Origin: Heligmosomoides polygyrus polygyrus
Taxonomy: Eukaryota; Nematoda; Chromadorea; Rhabditida; Heligmosomidae
Assembly: GCA_947396885.1 (NCBI GenBank)
Contig: OX377203.1
Span: 9,223,298 to 9,287,297, forward strand
Direction of reading: 5' to 3'
DNA length: 64,000 nt
This document shows, in pieces, positions 21,640-33,000 of this stretch. The first letter of the stretch is position 1, and every line of letters begins with the position of its first letter. Made by a program: the position numbers and the translations under genes. Below the pieces are notes generated by a model. It made no database searches. It saw only the letters and a program-made list of their open reading frames with translations, and had not been told where the DNA came from.

Positions 21640-24080
21640 ATTAAACAGCCGACGGCCGGTTACAGCGCCGGTCCATGACAACTTGTCCGCGCGGGCGGGC
21701 TACCAAGGGACGAGGTACCTAAGGGGTATCTAACGTCCCAACACACCAGTTACGGTTGCCCTGCGGTTCAGCACATGCCTGAACATTGCTGGAACTTCTA
21801 CAAACTGATATGCCTCGATTTGTATTCGTGCAAACGGTTTCTGAAAATGCAAAAAGAGCTCCAGTCTTCTTTTTATAGGATAAAGGATGGCAAGCCGTGC
21901 TAAAACGTCTTCAGTTGGTGTGAGCAACATTACTCAGCGACAATATTTTGCATTCTGGACAATGTTGAAAAACTTGTTGTCATGCAATTCGGCTGAACAT
22001 ACTGAAGCTCTTTTGAGGCAACCTTCAATAAATTGCTTGTTGCTCTGCTGAATCGCTTTTTAACACACGGGGAAAAAGAGATCTCAGCAACAGAATTTGA
22101 AAACATGAAGTGTCATATTCGACGCATCACCTGCCTGAAATACACCGTGTGTAATTCTGATTTTTTTGACGCAGCTTTTTAAATTCAAAAATATTCCCTG
22201 GAGATATGATAATTATTTCTTTTAACGTTGGCTATCAAGGTAACCTGCGAAAAGTACCCTGGCGGGGCTCACGGTAACGGTTTTCATTTACATCCATTGA
22301 ATAGTTCTTCGTTCTCGTCATAGGATGACGTAGCTAATCGGCAGTTTATGACTGCCCCTTCCGACTGGGATAGATTTAACCTGCGCAACTACGTGGGAAA
22401 TCATTTTCATATCCATCTTCATATCTGTTCTAAATCAAGGTTTTGTGAGAAAAGTCAAACGCTTCCTTCCTCGAAATCTGCGTATCTTTATATGCAGCTC
22501 CCACCAAAATTTTGTGGGTGTTCCGCAAAATTTCTGGAGCGGTCACATGCCTCTGAAACGAACAGTTTTCAGAACCGAGTACTTCAACCCAGTGTAGGAG
22601 AGGGGGCTTTGAAAACTCTTGCGCGGCAAATTCTTGTACTCATGTGAAGCTCGAATGAGATCTGTGAAGCCCTTTCCAGTCCAACCCAGGCCGCAAAAAT
22701 TTTCAAACATGCATGCAGATTCATTGCTTCTCAAATCCTAGGGCTTTTGTCCTTGAACTCGTATCATCTACTCGATTGATTCTGTATGCATTGCGAACGG
22801 CGCCCTTAACGATCCCTTCTGACCACAAAACACCGCCTCAATAGACCACACGGGAGCTATTCACATACATACATAAATCTCTAAAAAAAAGCCTTTTCAG
22901 TCTTCGGAGTAGTACTAAAGGTTTCGAATGTTTCGAATTACTATCATAAACGAGTTTCTATGGTTCAGTTTACGCCCGTTTCCTTGACACGCAACACATA
23001 CACGATGCGTAAATCACGTTTCACCTCAAACTTGGGTAATTAAACCCGCGGTATAAATACATCACATATATCACATGACGAGAGCTTGAATACATTATAT
23101 GAGAGGCGAGCATGAGAACCCAATGAAAACTAAAAGGAGATAAGCACAACGAAGATTTTCTAGTTTACTTCTTTGTAATGACTTCTTTGCTTGCCTAGCG
23201 CGGCAATCTGATGAAGCTCGAAACAAAATTCTTTTGTATTATCCCACGAATATTATAAGCTAATCTACAAGAACACCAGAAGTGTCTTCGCCTCAAACTA
23301 CTCAAACTCAAACTACCTCTTGCAACTGCAGCATCCCATGATGTATAGGTAAGCGGTCTGGATTTGTCCCTTCTACGATTCGTTGGAATTGGGAAATTTG
23401 CACAAAACTAGCCGTATTCAAGTACCTTTCATATGGCATCGATTCCGCTCCCAAATTCTGGGCTAAGTTTTAACACCTTCCTGTCTGGTTTCATCTATTC
23501 CTTGCAGTCTCTTCATTGGCAAAGGCCTTGAGCAGCAGCGTGACGATCATCAGCTGATTCGCTGGCTAACGTGGCTGCTGATGGCATTGATATCTCATCA
23601 GTAGTTATCGAGTTGTTCGTCGGTCCATCGGCCGAGCAGCTGTTCGGGTGTGTGAGTCAGTTCGCGATTGATTCCATGGCGCTTGTCTGTCATATGATAT
23701 CCTGAAACAATGCGCCCGTCTCTCAGGACAACCGGCCTGTTCACCTCCGTCCGAGCGCACTTCGTGCCGCGTGCTTACTGTGCATCAGCCTCCAGCAGCT
23801 AAGAGTGTCTGCCATCCGCTTGCATTTGATACGGTATCTTTCCGAAAGCTGCTCCAGTCATTTCAGTGCTTTTCTATCGAGTTTATGCTTCGATCCATTG
23901 TGTCAAGTTGCGTCACGATGTCGTTCGCTACAGTAACCCTTTCCCTTCCTTGCAGGCGCATTTTGTCAGATTATGAAGCGAATCAATGTCCTTGGTCTAA
24001 ATTCAGAAGGAAGAAAAGCCTAGTTGGTCAGCAGTGGGATGAATCATGAGCTGACTCTTTCATATTCCGCACTCATTATT
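21640..24080. other. No recognised gene
   Basis: A CTTCCGACTGGGATAGAT motif at about 22357 resembles a MITE end found at 50978. A 92-codon frame at 23771-24049 has no recognisable domain. Confidence 0.4.
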
Positions 24081-24082
24081 CT

Positions 24083-24365
24083 GGGCGGGTGCATGTAGCG
24101 CAGTCGAAAGAGATGCAGACTGTCGCGTGCGCCCGATACCAGGTTCTTGGTTCGGACTCCTCGCTCAGGCCAAACAAGTCTTGCATCACTTCGGGATAGG
24201 TGAATTGGTACCAGACTTCTCTAGGAAGGACAAAACGCTGAATTGTTCATCGGCTGGCCACATGACCATATATGCATTCTAATCACCTCCACGACTTCTC
24301 ACAGAAGTAGAATGCGTGGCGCATCCCAAACAGGATTGTGCAACGCCGTCCTTTACCCTTTCAAT
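24083..24365 (+). repeat. tRNA-derived SINE, family A, copy 1
   Basis: Head GGGCGGGTGCATGTAGCGCAG with A box, GGTTCTTGGTTCGGACTCC as B box, then the family body with GTAGAATGCGTGGCGCATCCC and a CCGTCCTTTACCC 3' end. Confidence 0.75.
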
Positions 24366-24539
24366 TTTGGATGTTGAGAATAATGTTCCAATGTTCGCGT
24401 GAAGGTTGTGTGGGGTGCGGTTAGGGTCAGGGAATGTAGGACATCGATTAATTGCCTTTCGCCTGATCATTTTGGTAGTTTCCTTTTTTCAAATTGACTC
24501 GTCGAATGGTACAGTATCCTTTAAATTTAATTTCATTTA

Positions 24540-24690
24540 ATAGGGTACATAGTAGCGTAGTCGGAGAAGGCGCCGGCTGTCACTGCAATTCCGAATCGAA
24601 GTTGTTGGTTCGTGTCCCGCCCAGACCAGCCATTCCTTCTATCCCTTCAGAATTATGACAGAAGTGTCGGAAATATTAAAGCGTTTACTT
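24540..24690 (+). repeat. tRNA-derived SINE, family A, copy 2 (head only)
   Basis: GTAGCGTAGTCGGAGAAGGC and TTGTTGGTTCGTGTCCCGCC match the family A and B boxes; body lost after about 150 bases. Confidence 0.6.
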
Positions 24691-24958
24691 CTTTTATCTC
24701 CCTCAAACAATTGTTTAGGCCTCAAAAAGGATAAAGGATAATAAACGCCGGTAACCAATGATTTTTAGAATACGCCACGCGTTCTATTTCAACGGGAGAT
24801 CATTGGATCGATCGATTCCCTTTTTGGGAGCCATCCTTAGGGTGGGGGGCGGAGGAGGGTTACAGAATTAAAAATTATGTGACAAATTGACTCGAGACTC
24901 ACAGAGCGGATTGAAGAAAACAGAATAGCGTCAAAGCTGACAAATTTTACAAAAAAAA

Positions 24959-25159
24959 GGTACATGTCGCGCAGGTGAGCAGCATTGGTAGGTGGGAGCG
25001 CGCCAGCCAATAGTATCAAAACAGAGCACAGGTCTAACACATGTCAGGCCATCAGTGTACCAACTGTACATGCCCTCTCTGAATGGCATGCCGATTCCGT
25101 GCGGTATAATTGGTTTAGGCGTTCCCACCTACCAATGCTTCTCCTACGCGACATATACC
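24959..25159. repeat. Palindromic MITE (GGTACATGTCGCG ends)
   Basis: Arms GGTACATGTCGCGCAGG.. with CAGCATTGGTAGGTGGGA and the inverse TCCCACCTACCAATGC..GCGACATATACC. Related copies at 29634 and 41491. Confidence 0.65.
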
Positions 25160-25310
25160 GAACAAATAACATACGGTTTCACCGCGAATGTAAACAAACA
25201 ACCTTATGCGCCCCCTCACTATGAAGAACGGCGGTCAGCTGTGTTTGACTGCGCCTCGCCCGCCGAGACGTCTTTAAAACCGCGGTTATTTGTATGTTTT
25301 TTGCTTGTTT

Positions 25311-25602
25311 GGGCGCGTGGAGCGCAGTCGGAGGAGGCGCCGGCTGTCGCCTGCACCCGATACCAGGTTCCTGGTTCCGATTTCCCAGGCCAACCAAGCC
25401 TTCCATCCCTCCGGGGTCGGTGAATTGGTACCAGGCTTGTCTGGGAAGGACAAAGCGCTGACTTGCTCATCGGCTGGTCACCGCAAGTCATTGTATGGCC
25501 AAATACGCATTCAACTCGCACCCACGACATCCCGTAGAAGTAGAATGGCGCATCCCAAAGGGGATTGAATAACGCCGTCCTTCTTCCTTTATCCTTTTAT
25601 CT
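25311..25602 (+). repeat. tRNA-derived SINE, family A, copy 3 (full length)
   Basis: A box GGAGCGCAGTCGGAGGAGGC, B box GGTTCCTGGTTCCGATTTCC, body with GGCTGGTCACCGCAAGTCAT, end CCGTCCTTCTTCCTTTATCC. About 290 bp. Confidence 0.78.
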
Positions 25603-25741
25603 CTTTTTGGTTGTTTGTCCGTTCTTTGTCTTTTAGGCCCTATTCTATTCCCTTCAATTCGCTCTGTGAGTGTCTAGACAATTTGTTACATAATTTTTAG
25701 TTTTGTGGCTACCCCAGACTAGGATAGATCCCCTTTTTGTG

Positions 25742-25900
25742 TATGCCATAGCCTATAGTGGCCAGCCGATGGACGCAACTGGTACCAAATGATTGCCCTT
25801 GGAGGGATGGAAGGCGAACGATCCGAACCAAGAACCGGGAATCGGGTACGCGTGACAGCCAGCCCTACTCCAGCTGCGCTACCACGCGTCCATGTGCATT
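25742..25900 (-). repeat. tRNA-derived SINE, family A, copy 4 (minus strand, 3'-truncated)
   Basis: Reverse complement carries GTGGTAGCGCAGCTGGAGTA and CGGTTCTTGGTTCGGATCG. Cut near the end of the element at 24826-25731. Confidence 0.65.
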
Positions 25901-26040
25901 CAAAATCCTTACACAATGTCTGGCAGAAGAGGAATTCATTGTGCAATTTCACCGATGTGATTACCGCCATCCACTATCCTCATCCTTTTCCGTTACTTAG
26001 GAGAGAACCTTAGGATGCTCATTTTATGTTCGAAATTCAT

Positions 26041-26048
26041 CGATTTTA

Positions 26049-26087
<39 letters not shown>

Positions 26088-26093
26088 CCTACT
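26041..26093. repeat. (TTA)n microsatellite
   Basis: About 14 uninterrupted TTA units. Confidence 0.9.
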
Positions 26094-26580
26094 ATATATA
26101 AGGAAGAACGGTCGTTTGTCTGTGTGTTTGTTTGTTTACATAGGAGTGATGTAGTATTGTGATGGCGGAAAGTGTGGGGATGGGGGAGGGTTCTAGTTGT
26201 GCAATGTGCGTGGCGATTCAGTGAACGTTCAATATTGATCTGCATTATCGATTTTCTCAAATATTTAACCGATCAATGTAGGAGTTAAGTGATTACGATC
26301 GTCGACGGAACGGTTGCACAGGTGGGAGAGCAATCAATATCGATCGATATTATCGATTTTCTCTCAGATTAGCCGACCGAAGTGAGGCACGCGAGTATTG
26401 TGGCCGAAGGATTGCTTTACATCAGTGGAAAGTTTCAATGTGTAGGCCAATATCGATCGATACTGATGACGGTGATGATACCGCAACATCGTGCAAAGCG
26501 CGCAATTTCGAGGAACGCCGATAGGCTTGTTATTATCTAGATTCAACGCTGAATAAAATCATATTGATTCATATTTCAAC
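26094..26580. repeat. Possible Helitron-like terminus with ATCGAT-rich repeats
   Basis: CTACTATATATAAGGAAG followed by CGTTTGTCTGTGTGTTTGTT is of a kind seen at Helitron ends, and 28965-29015 (GACAGACGAACACACACAC, TTTTATATAGAG) is an inverted counterpart. ATCGATATTATCGATTTTCTC units lie between. Weak assignment. Confidence 0.3.
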
Positions 26581-26918
26581 CTACATCTGAATCTGCCTGT
26601 TAATTCGTTATTCAGGTGCTGTTTCTGTTTCTTTTGCTTTTTCTTCTGACTTCTTTGAGTTCAGGTTTGGTCCATGTTCTGATGAGTATGGTACGTCATT
26701 TTTGACGTAAAAAATAATTAAATGATTAAATAAATTCACAACTTATTAAAGCCTTTAACGCGCCATCCATGATTTTCTCTTTCACGCAGTTAATATGTGT
26801 AGACCGTATTTGTTTTTCTCCTTTTGTAAATTCTTTATCATGTATTCTTTATCAAGTACTGACTTTCTGTATATCTGAGCACTTTTTTCGAATTTGATGA
26901 GTGACTTTTCTGCTTTCA

Positions 26919-26919
26919 G
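26919..26919 (+). promoter_or_regulatory. Possible trans-splice acceptor of pvf-1
   Basis: A strong tgctttcag stands 8 bases before the ATG with no upstream in-frame coding sequence. In nematodes this arrangement is typical of spliced-leader addition. It could also be the acceptor of a 5' UTR intron. Confidence 0.45.
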
Positions 26920-26927
26920 AACGACTC

Positions 26928-27032
26928 ATGCGTACATCTATCATCCTGTTCCTTTCCCTGATTGCCTCAGTGGACACCGAGACGATACCAAAGCACTTGA
27001 GGGACAAGCTCAAGAAGGCTACCAGTTTCTTG
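26928..27032 (+). CDS. pvf-1: pvf-1 exon 1: start and signal peptide
   Basis: 35 codons from ATG; hydrophobic IILFLSLIAS core follows MRTS. Donor gttcgc. The following intron is only 42 bases. A nearer donor (gttaat at 27046) would leave a 29-base intron, too short, so this donor was chosen. Confidence 0.78.
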
Positions 27033-30000
27033 GTTCGCTACCCACGTTAATTTTTTACATAATTTTACTGATAGGTTGCCCTTAAGGAAATCGCCGAGAC
27101 GGTCGAGATCCTCTACCATCCTTTGTACACCAACAAACACGTTCAGAAGTCGTATTCTACCGTAGGACGTGAGTTGCTCGCACCCATAGTAGTACGGTAT
27201 CTCGAGGGTTCCTAGGAGTCCGTCAAACTGTTGCAGCTCGCCAACCGATGCGAATCCATGCTGCGAACTTCGTGAAGAATCCCGCGACGATGCATCGAAC
27301 GTTGGCCATCGACGAGGCGCCGGCGACCAGCAACACAATGGACGGTAACGGCCTTCGCAGATCATTTTTATTTTTTTAATAAAAAATGAACCTCTTGAAT
27401 CATTTTTCTTGATCCCCGCGCAGGTCCTCGACATCTAAGTTCAAACCTCAGCTTGGAAAGAGTTGCGTTTACGAGAAATAAACGCGATCAATCTAGACTC
27501 GAAAGCAGTTTCGTTTACATTTAATAAACAGTCAGCTAGCCGGCCTTCCGGCTGGAGTAGCGACAAAAATCGATCACATCGATTAACCTTTATTGAGCGA
27601 CTAAGTTCTACTTGCTGTGACTCCTATTCACTGGCCCTGTCGACTGGTGAATGTATCCACGTGATTTTCGCTTCAGACAGTAGCCATTTCTGATTGGTAA
27701 TCACTGTATCGATTGTTATTGATTGGTAGTTTAATATCTCTTACTTATTATAACTAGCTCCTTAAGTCGAAGTGAAAAGGCTTACCCCTTCGACATTCTG
27801 AATAAAAATCGATAATATCGATCAGCAATGATTGGCCGCTCGATATTGATTGCTATTTGATATTTATTTATTTATTTACTGGCATGGCTCACTCTGTAGG
27901 CGGAAATTTCCGGAAAACAATATATTACGTAATGCCAAAGAATATTATTATTCATTTACTACGTTATACATTTTTTTTATATTTTAACTGGTTCCATGCT
28001 GTTGTCAGCGCGGATGTTACGGCCAAAATGTCAAGCGGCACCGGTGGTGTAGGGCGTAGCATCGCTGCCCGGAAGGTATACAGTACGGGCTCGAGTCCCG
28101 CTGGGCGCAAGAGTATTGATCGCAACAAGAGATCCTGTAACAACAATTTATATTATTAATATCCCCGTTTTCTTTCTGTGAAGGTTATCTAGTGGTTTAC
28201 GTATTCGCGTGGTTCATGATTGATTGACGATTGACGTGTTTTTTACGCTCTGAATAAAAATCAATATTAGTATCGATCGGTATTGATTGGCCATTCGATA
28301 ATGCATAACTTTCTCGAATTTTAAACACTTGCCAAGATATTTTCGTGATTAACTCTTTAAGCGGAAATTTTTGAGAAGTGATGGGAATGCTGATCAATAA
28401 TCACTGGTGGATCGATATTGTTTGCTATTTGTGAGGTCGCCTAATGGTGAATGTATCCTCTGATTCTCACTTCAGACAGTCATTTCTGATTAGGAATAAC
28501 TGTATTGATTGTTATTGATTTGTTATTCATATCGCTCACCTATTATAATTAGCTCCTTGGACTGAAGCTTAAATGATTAGCTCCTTACATTTCTGAACAA
28601 AAACCAATAAAATCGATCAGTAATGATTGGACGACCGATTTTGATTGCCAGTTGTGAAACCTGTCCACCAACCTTCCATCATTTCTGTAAAAACCGACTC
28701 TGTTGTTCGATCGGCTACAAGACATCGTTCACCAGCCGAATTCTGTTCGCCGGCAGTATACTCTCGTGATGCGATGTGTTCGATCCTAAACAAAAATTCT
28801 GGGACACAGTTAGCAGTATCGATCAACATTGATTTCCGATCAATACTTTCACTAGTTCTGAAAACCAACTGCCGATCATGATATACTCCTATTGTCGACT
28901 TGAGAAACCAGTGGTGTCACTGAGTTTTTGTGAAAGCCTCAGCGGCAAATAATTTTGCGCGGACAGACGAACACACACACAAAAGGGGTGGCGGGCTTGT
29001 AGTTTTATATAGAGCATGATTTTTTCTGAAAAATACCCTTGGAGAATAGACAGCACCATATTAAAAATTTAAAGTGTGAAGAATCTAGGTTCCGTGGCCA
29101 CGAATCGCTGTTTCTCCCTCCAATGCCTGCCTTCCGTATTCTGAAGAAATTTTAATCGCTTTGGAGTCCAAACTTTTGTTGCGGAAACTATTCTTCATGG
29201 TGATAATCGAATTTTTTAATAAAAAACATTTTCTACAACAAATTTTTAAGTGTTATACTCTAAAAGCATTGTTCAGCCATATTTCTTACATTTATTGCGT
29301 TTTAGTCGATACTGCTGAGCATCTGAACCTCTTTGGTTCAATCAAGCAGGGAAACGACACCTGTCAGCTGCAGTCTGTATGCGTGCCGATTCCCCTGGAC
29401 AACGGTGACCCGCAGGTGGTCATCTATCCGAAGTGTTACGAGGTTCGTTTTCCATGCAGCGTCGGAATCAATAGGATACGTTAAACAGCTCGCTTTCAGG
29501 TCATGCAATGTGTGGGAAGCTGTTGCGACTCATACGAGCGCTGTCATCCACACAGCGTTCGTGTACTTCAGAAACCGGTGAGGGTTGTAGAATTCAGCGT
29601 AGAAAAGGCGGAAGCTTTTCCTTAAACAGCTTCGGTACATGTCGCGAAGACGTGCGGCGAGGATGCGGGAACGCGTCGTTGCTCCTACGTAGTCGCGACA
29701 GCCAATAAATCACGGGCTCAGTCGCACAGGCAGGTCCCGTGGTTGGCTGCTGCGATTACGGTAGGAGCAGCGGCACGTTCACCCTTCTCCTCGGTGCGTC
29801 TCTACAGGTGCTATTCTAGGTGGTTGAAATGGTCTACGTTGGTAACGGTCGCTTCATGCTTAACCAGACGCTGAACATCTCGATGGAAGAGCACACCTCT
29901 TGCTCCTGCTACGATTGCGGGCCGGATGTAGGTGCAGTTCAGATTTTGTTACGTTTCGATCGATCTCTCTACAAACAAGGACGATCCCCTACTATTAGAG

Positions 30001-33000
30001 CTCCCAACCACTCCATGAGCATGCGAGGATCACCCAGATATAACCTAACCCATGGGGGAAAGGAAAGCATCACGTTTTGATCTTGTCCATAGTGTATTAC
30101 CCTCCTATTGATGGAGCCCGAGCTGTCCGGACTGCCCTCCTTCGCCTCATGCCACCCTACTCCGCGCCTCTTCAACGGCTATGGAAGGAAAACTCCAAGA
30201 CTCACCAGGAGACTATCTCAACGGTAGCTCGGAACGGCCCAAATGTTGTACATGGGAAGAATTGCCTCTGTGTGGGGAACAAGAAAATGCAAATATCTCG
30301 ACCCCAATACAACTCTGCGCAGAGTTAGGCATGATGGAAGTTGGACCGTTGGCGGCGTCAACCCTCTTCCTGCGCGAAGGGCGGGCTTATGTTGGCTGGA
30401 AACAGCGACGACAAGCGAGCCGCGGTGGCGCAGTGGTAGAGAGGCGGCGTAATCCCGTAATTGCTGTTTCCAAGCAACTTGAGTTCACTCTTTGCGTGCA
30501 GGCAGAGGGCTAACGCCGCCAACTGCCCAACATCCATCGTCCCTAACTCTGCACAGAGTTGTATTGCGCTCGAGATATTCGCATTTTGTTGTTTCTCAGA
30601 GAGAGGCGATTCTGCCCATGTACAACATTTGGGCCGTTCCGACCTACCGTTGAGATACTCTCCTGGTCAAACGAGATAAGGACATATAGAAATACACATC
30701 TGCACAATATATACATGGGACATCGCGGCACAACATGCGGGGCGACCTGCTCGCCGTCCCGGCAGTGCCTGAAAGACATATAAGGACTCACCAATTCCTC
30801 CGGCTAGACATACGGCAAGATTTATTGCACATTGAACAGCGAATACCATACATCGGACAGAATAGAGAATGGAGTCAGTCCTCCTCGGTCGTATTCGCGG
30901 AATATCCCTAAGGCAGTCGGGATGAGCGTATAGCTCAGTAGACCCCACAGCTCTCTTCTGGTGCTGTAACCTCAACGTGAGCAATGAATACGTAGTGCAG
31001 ATCCGGGGCCCACGATGGCCATCCGGCAGGACGGAGTGTAGGCGAGAGAGCGGCTGGCTTTCCTGCCGGAGCGCGGGGACGATCGATGTCGATTGGCAGA
31101 GTCGCAAGCGCGGAGCTTGCACCGATCGACTGCTGACGTTAGGCCTACTTCGGCGACGCGTCGGCGACGCTGTGTTGTGCGGGCTGCTACGCACTGCGTA
31201 GCAACCCGCGTAACACTGCCGCCGACGTCGCCGACAACAGCGTCGCCGAAGTATATCATAGGCCTTAGCCATTTTCCCATGCCACGGCCAGTCGAGGTGC
31301 TTTATCGGCATGCCCGGCCAATCAGAGGACAGAGGAGCGATCGGGTCGCGACAGTTCTTTTCTTTTTGGCCATTAGTTCAGCGATAGAATTCGAGGTGCT
31401 CTCCATATTTTCAGGTTCCCGAATGCCTACCGGGCTTTGTGATCGGTTCGGACTGCAAGTGTCAATGTGCGAACAGGAGCGATCGTCACAACTGTCAAGG
31501 TGAATGTTGTGAGAGACCCCGGATTAGCAGTTCAACTGACTCAGTATGGATCTCGCGCACTAATCCCACCTTTCGACGAAGGTCATCCGTCCATAAGCGG
31601 CTTGGCATAAAGTCCACTGGCATTGTCTAGTAGTCTGTGACACTAACACTTTGAATGTGTGTATGTGTGTTTAACGCGCGCCTGGTGCAAACACTAACTT
31701 TGAATTAACTTGTAACCCACCTTCTCCCTCTAATTACTATTATTTCATCACTTATCAGAGCCAGTCAACCACCCTGCCAAAAAATAAAGCATGTTCAAAA
31801 CGTCTACTGCTGTTTCACAATCCAAAAACACTTTGAGAAACGTTGATAATCTTCCCTAGGAGAGATTTAAAGCTCTTTCGTGACGCGACGAAGTGATAAG
31901 CTCCTACATTGATTCATTTTTATGTTTATCTAGGTATTTATTAGCTTATCTATTTATCTAAAGTGCAGATTACAGTCTAGCGACTTAGCAACTAAAAGAA
32001 TACAAAACGCACAACCTGATAATTTTTACAAACTTCTGCCTTCAAATAATAGTTAAACCATCGGTGACAAAGAAATCGCATTATCATATAGTCGATAGCC
32101 AAGTCCCCGAGGACATCGAGCGCTAACACTTTATCTCCGCCAATCATCTACAACGGTCGATAGCACAGCCGAGCCACAGCAGCCGTCGGCTTCGGGCACA
32201 GAGAGCGTGGAGCCCAGCACATGGAGGACAGCAAGCTGGAGTCGGTGGCGTTCACTCTGGAGAAGTCGAATCTGTGATCACCTCTTGACGGTTGGATTTT
32301 TGGCGACCTTAAGTAAAAAGGCTTTTGAGGACTGAATGTTCCGCTGACGACTGGTAATGTTACCGTACTATTAGGTTGAGTTATAAGTTTTGCAACAGAA
32401 TTGGCCTTTCAGCAAAAATAAGATTATACCACAAAAGAGAAATTATCGGCTTAAACGAAGTAGTTGAGTGATTCTCAATGAGTTTCTTCCGCTTTTCATA
32501 AACTGCGTGGATTACATATCTGTGGAGTTCGGTCGGATGCGACCTGAAAAAGTCGTATACCACTGCCGTGACCTCATCGACTTCGGTGAAGCGCCTACCA
32601 TGAAGGAAGTGATCCGTCGACAGAAACAGATGGCAGTCAGACGGCGCAATGTCCGGGGTGTATGGTGGTTGATTGATTTTGGTCCAGCCCAATTCCTAGA
32701 TTTTTTTCCAGCGTCTGAGGTGCCGTAAGCGGCCAGCCGTTTCCCTGGTGAATAAAACATTACCTCATATCGACTTCTTTCTCCACTAATTTTTGCTGGA
32801 TCTGGGCGAGTTGTTGGCAGAAGCAAGTGTCGAGGCTGGTTTGACTACGTGGAGCAGCTTCCTGTGTACTACTTCACCACGACACATCCACCAAACGCAC
32901 AGCAGAACTTTCTTTCTGTGGAGCTCCGGTTTTGACGTCAGGACTCCTAGCTCGTTGCGTTCCAGCTATTGATTTCTGGCTTTGCAGTTCTAGCGAAGCA

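Larger units (their letters stand above)
24826..25731. mobile_element. Non-autonomous DNA element carrying a nested MITE and a SINE
   Basis: Outer ends GGGAGCCATCC and GGATAGATCC (inverted), with CCTTTTT on both sides as a probable target duplication. Internal CGAGACTCACAGAGCGG also occurs in the element at 42153. A MITE (24959-25159) and a SINE (25311-25602) are inserted inside. Confidence 0.5.

Noticed and set aside
20941..21681. 246-codon open frame on the minus strand
   Set aside because: It is a translation of the GCGACAAGA-type repeats and palindromic MITE arms (runs of SLLSLLSLLS and RSCRSRRS); the matching opposite-strand frames are just as open.
23771..24049. 92-codon frame
   Set aside because: No domain, no splice or repeat context that supports it.
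28029..28110. Functional tRNA gene
   Set aside because: A and B boxes fit, but acceptor and anticodon stems do not pair; kept only as tRNA-like repeat.
30667..31311. 214-codon open frame on the minus strand
   Set aside because: Runs through the end of a fold-back and a MITE, Arg-rich with no domain, and conflicts with pvf-1 intron 5.
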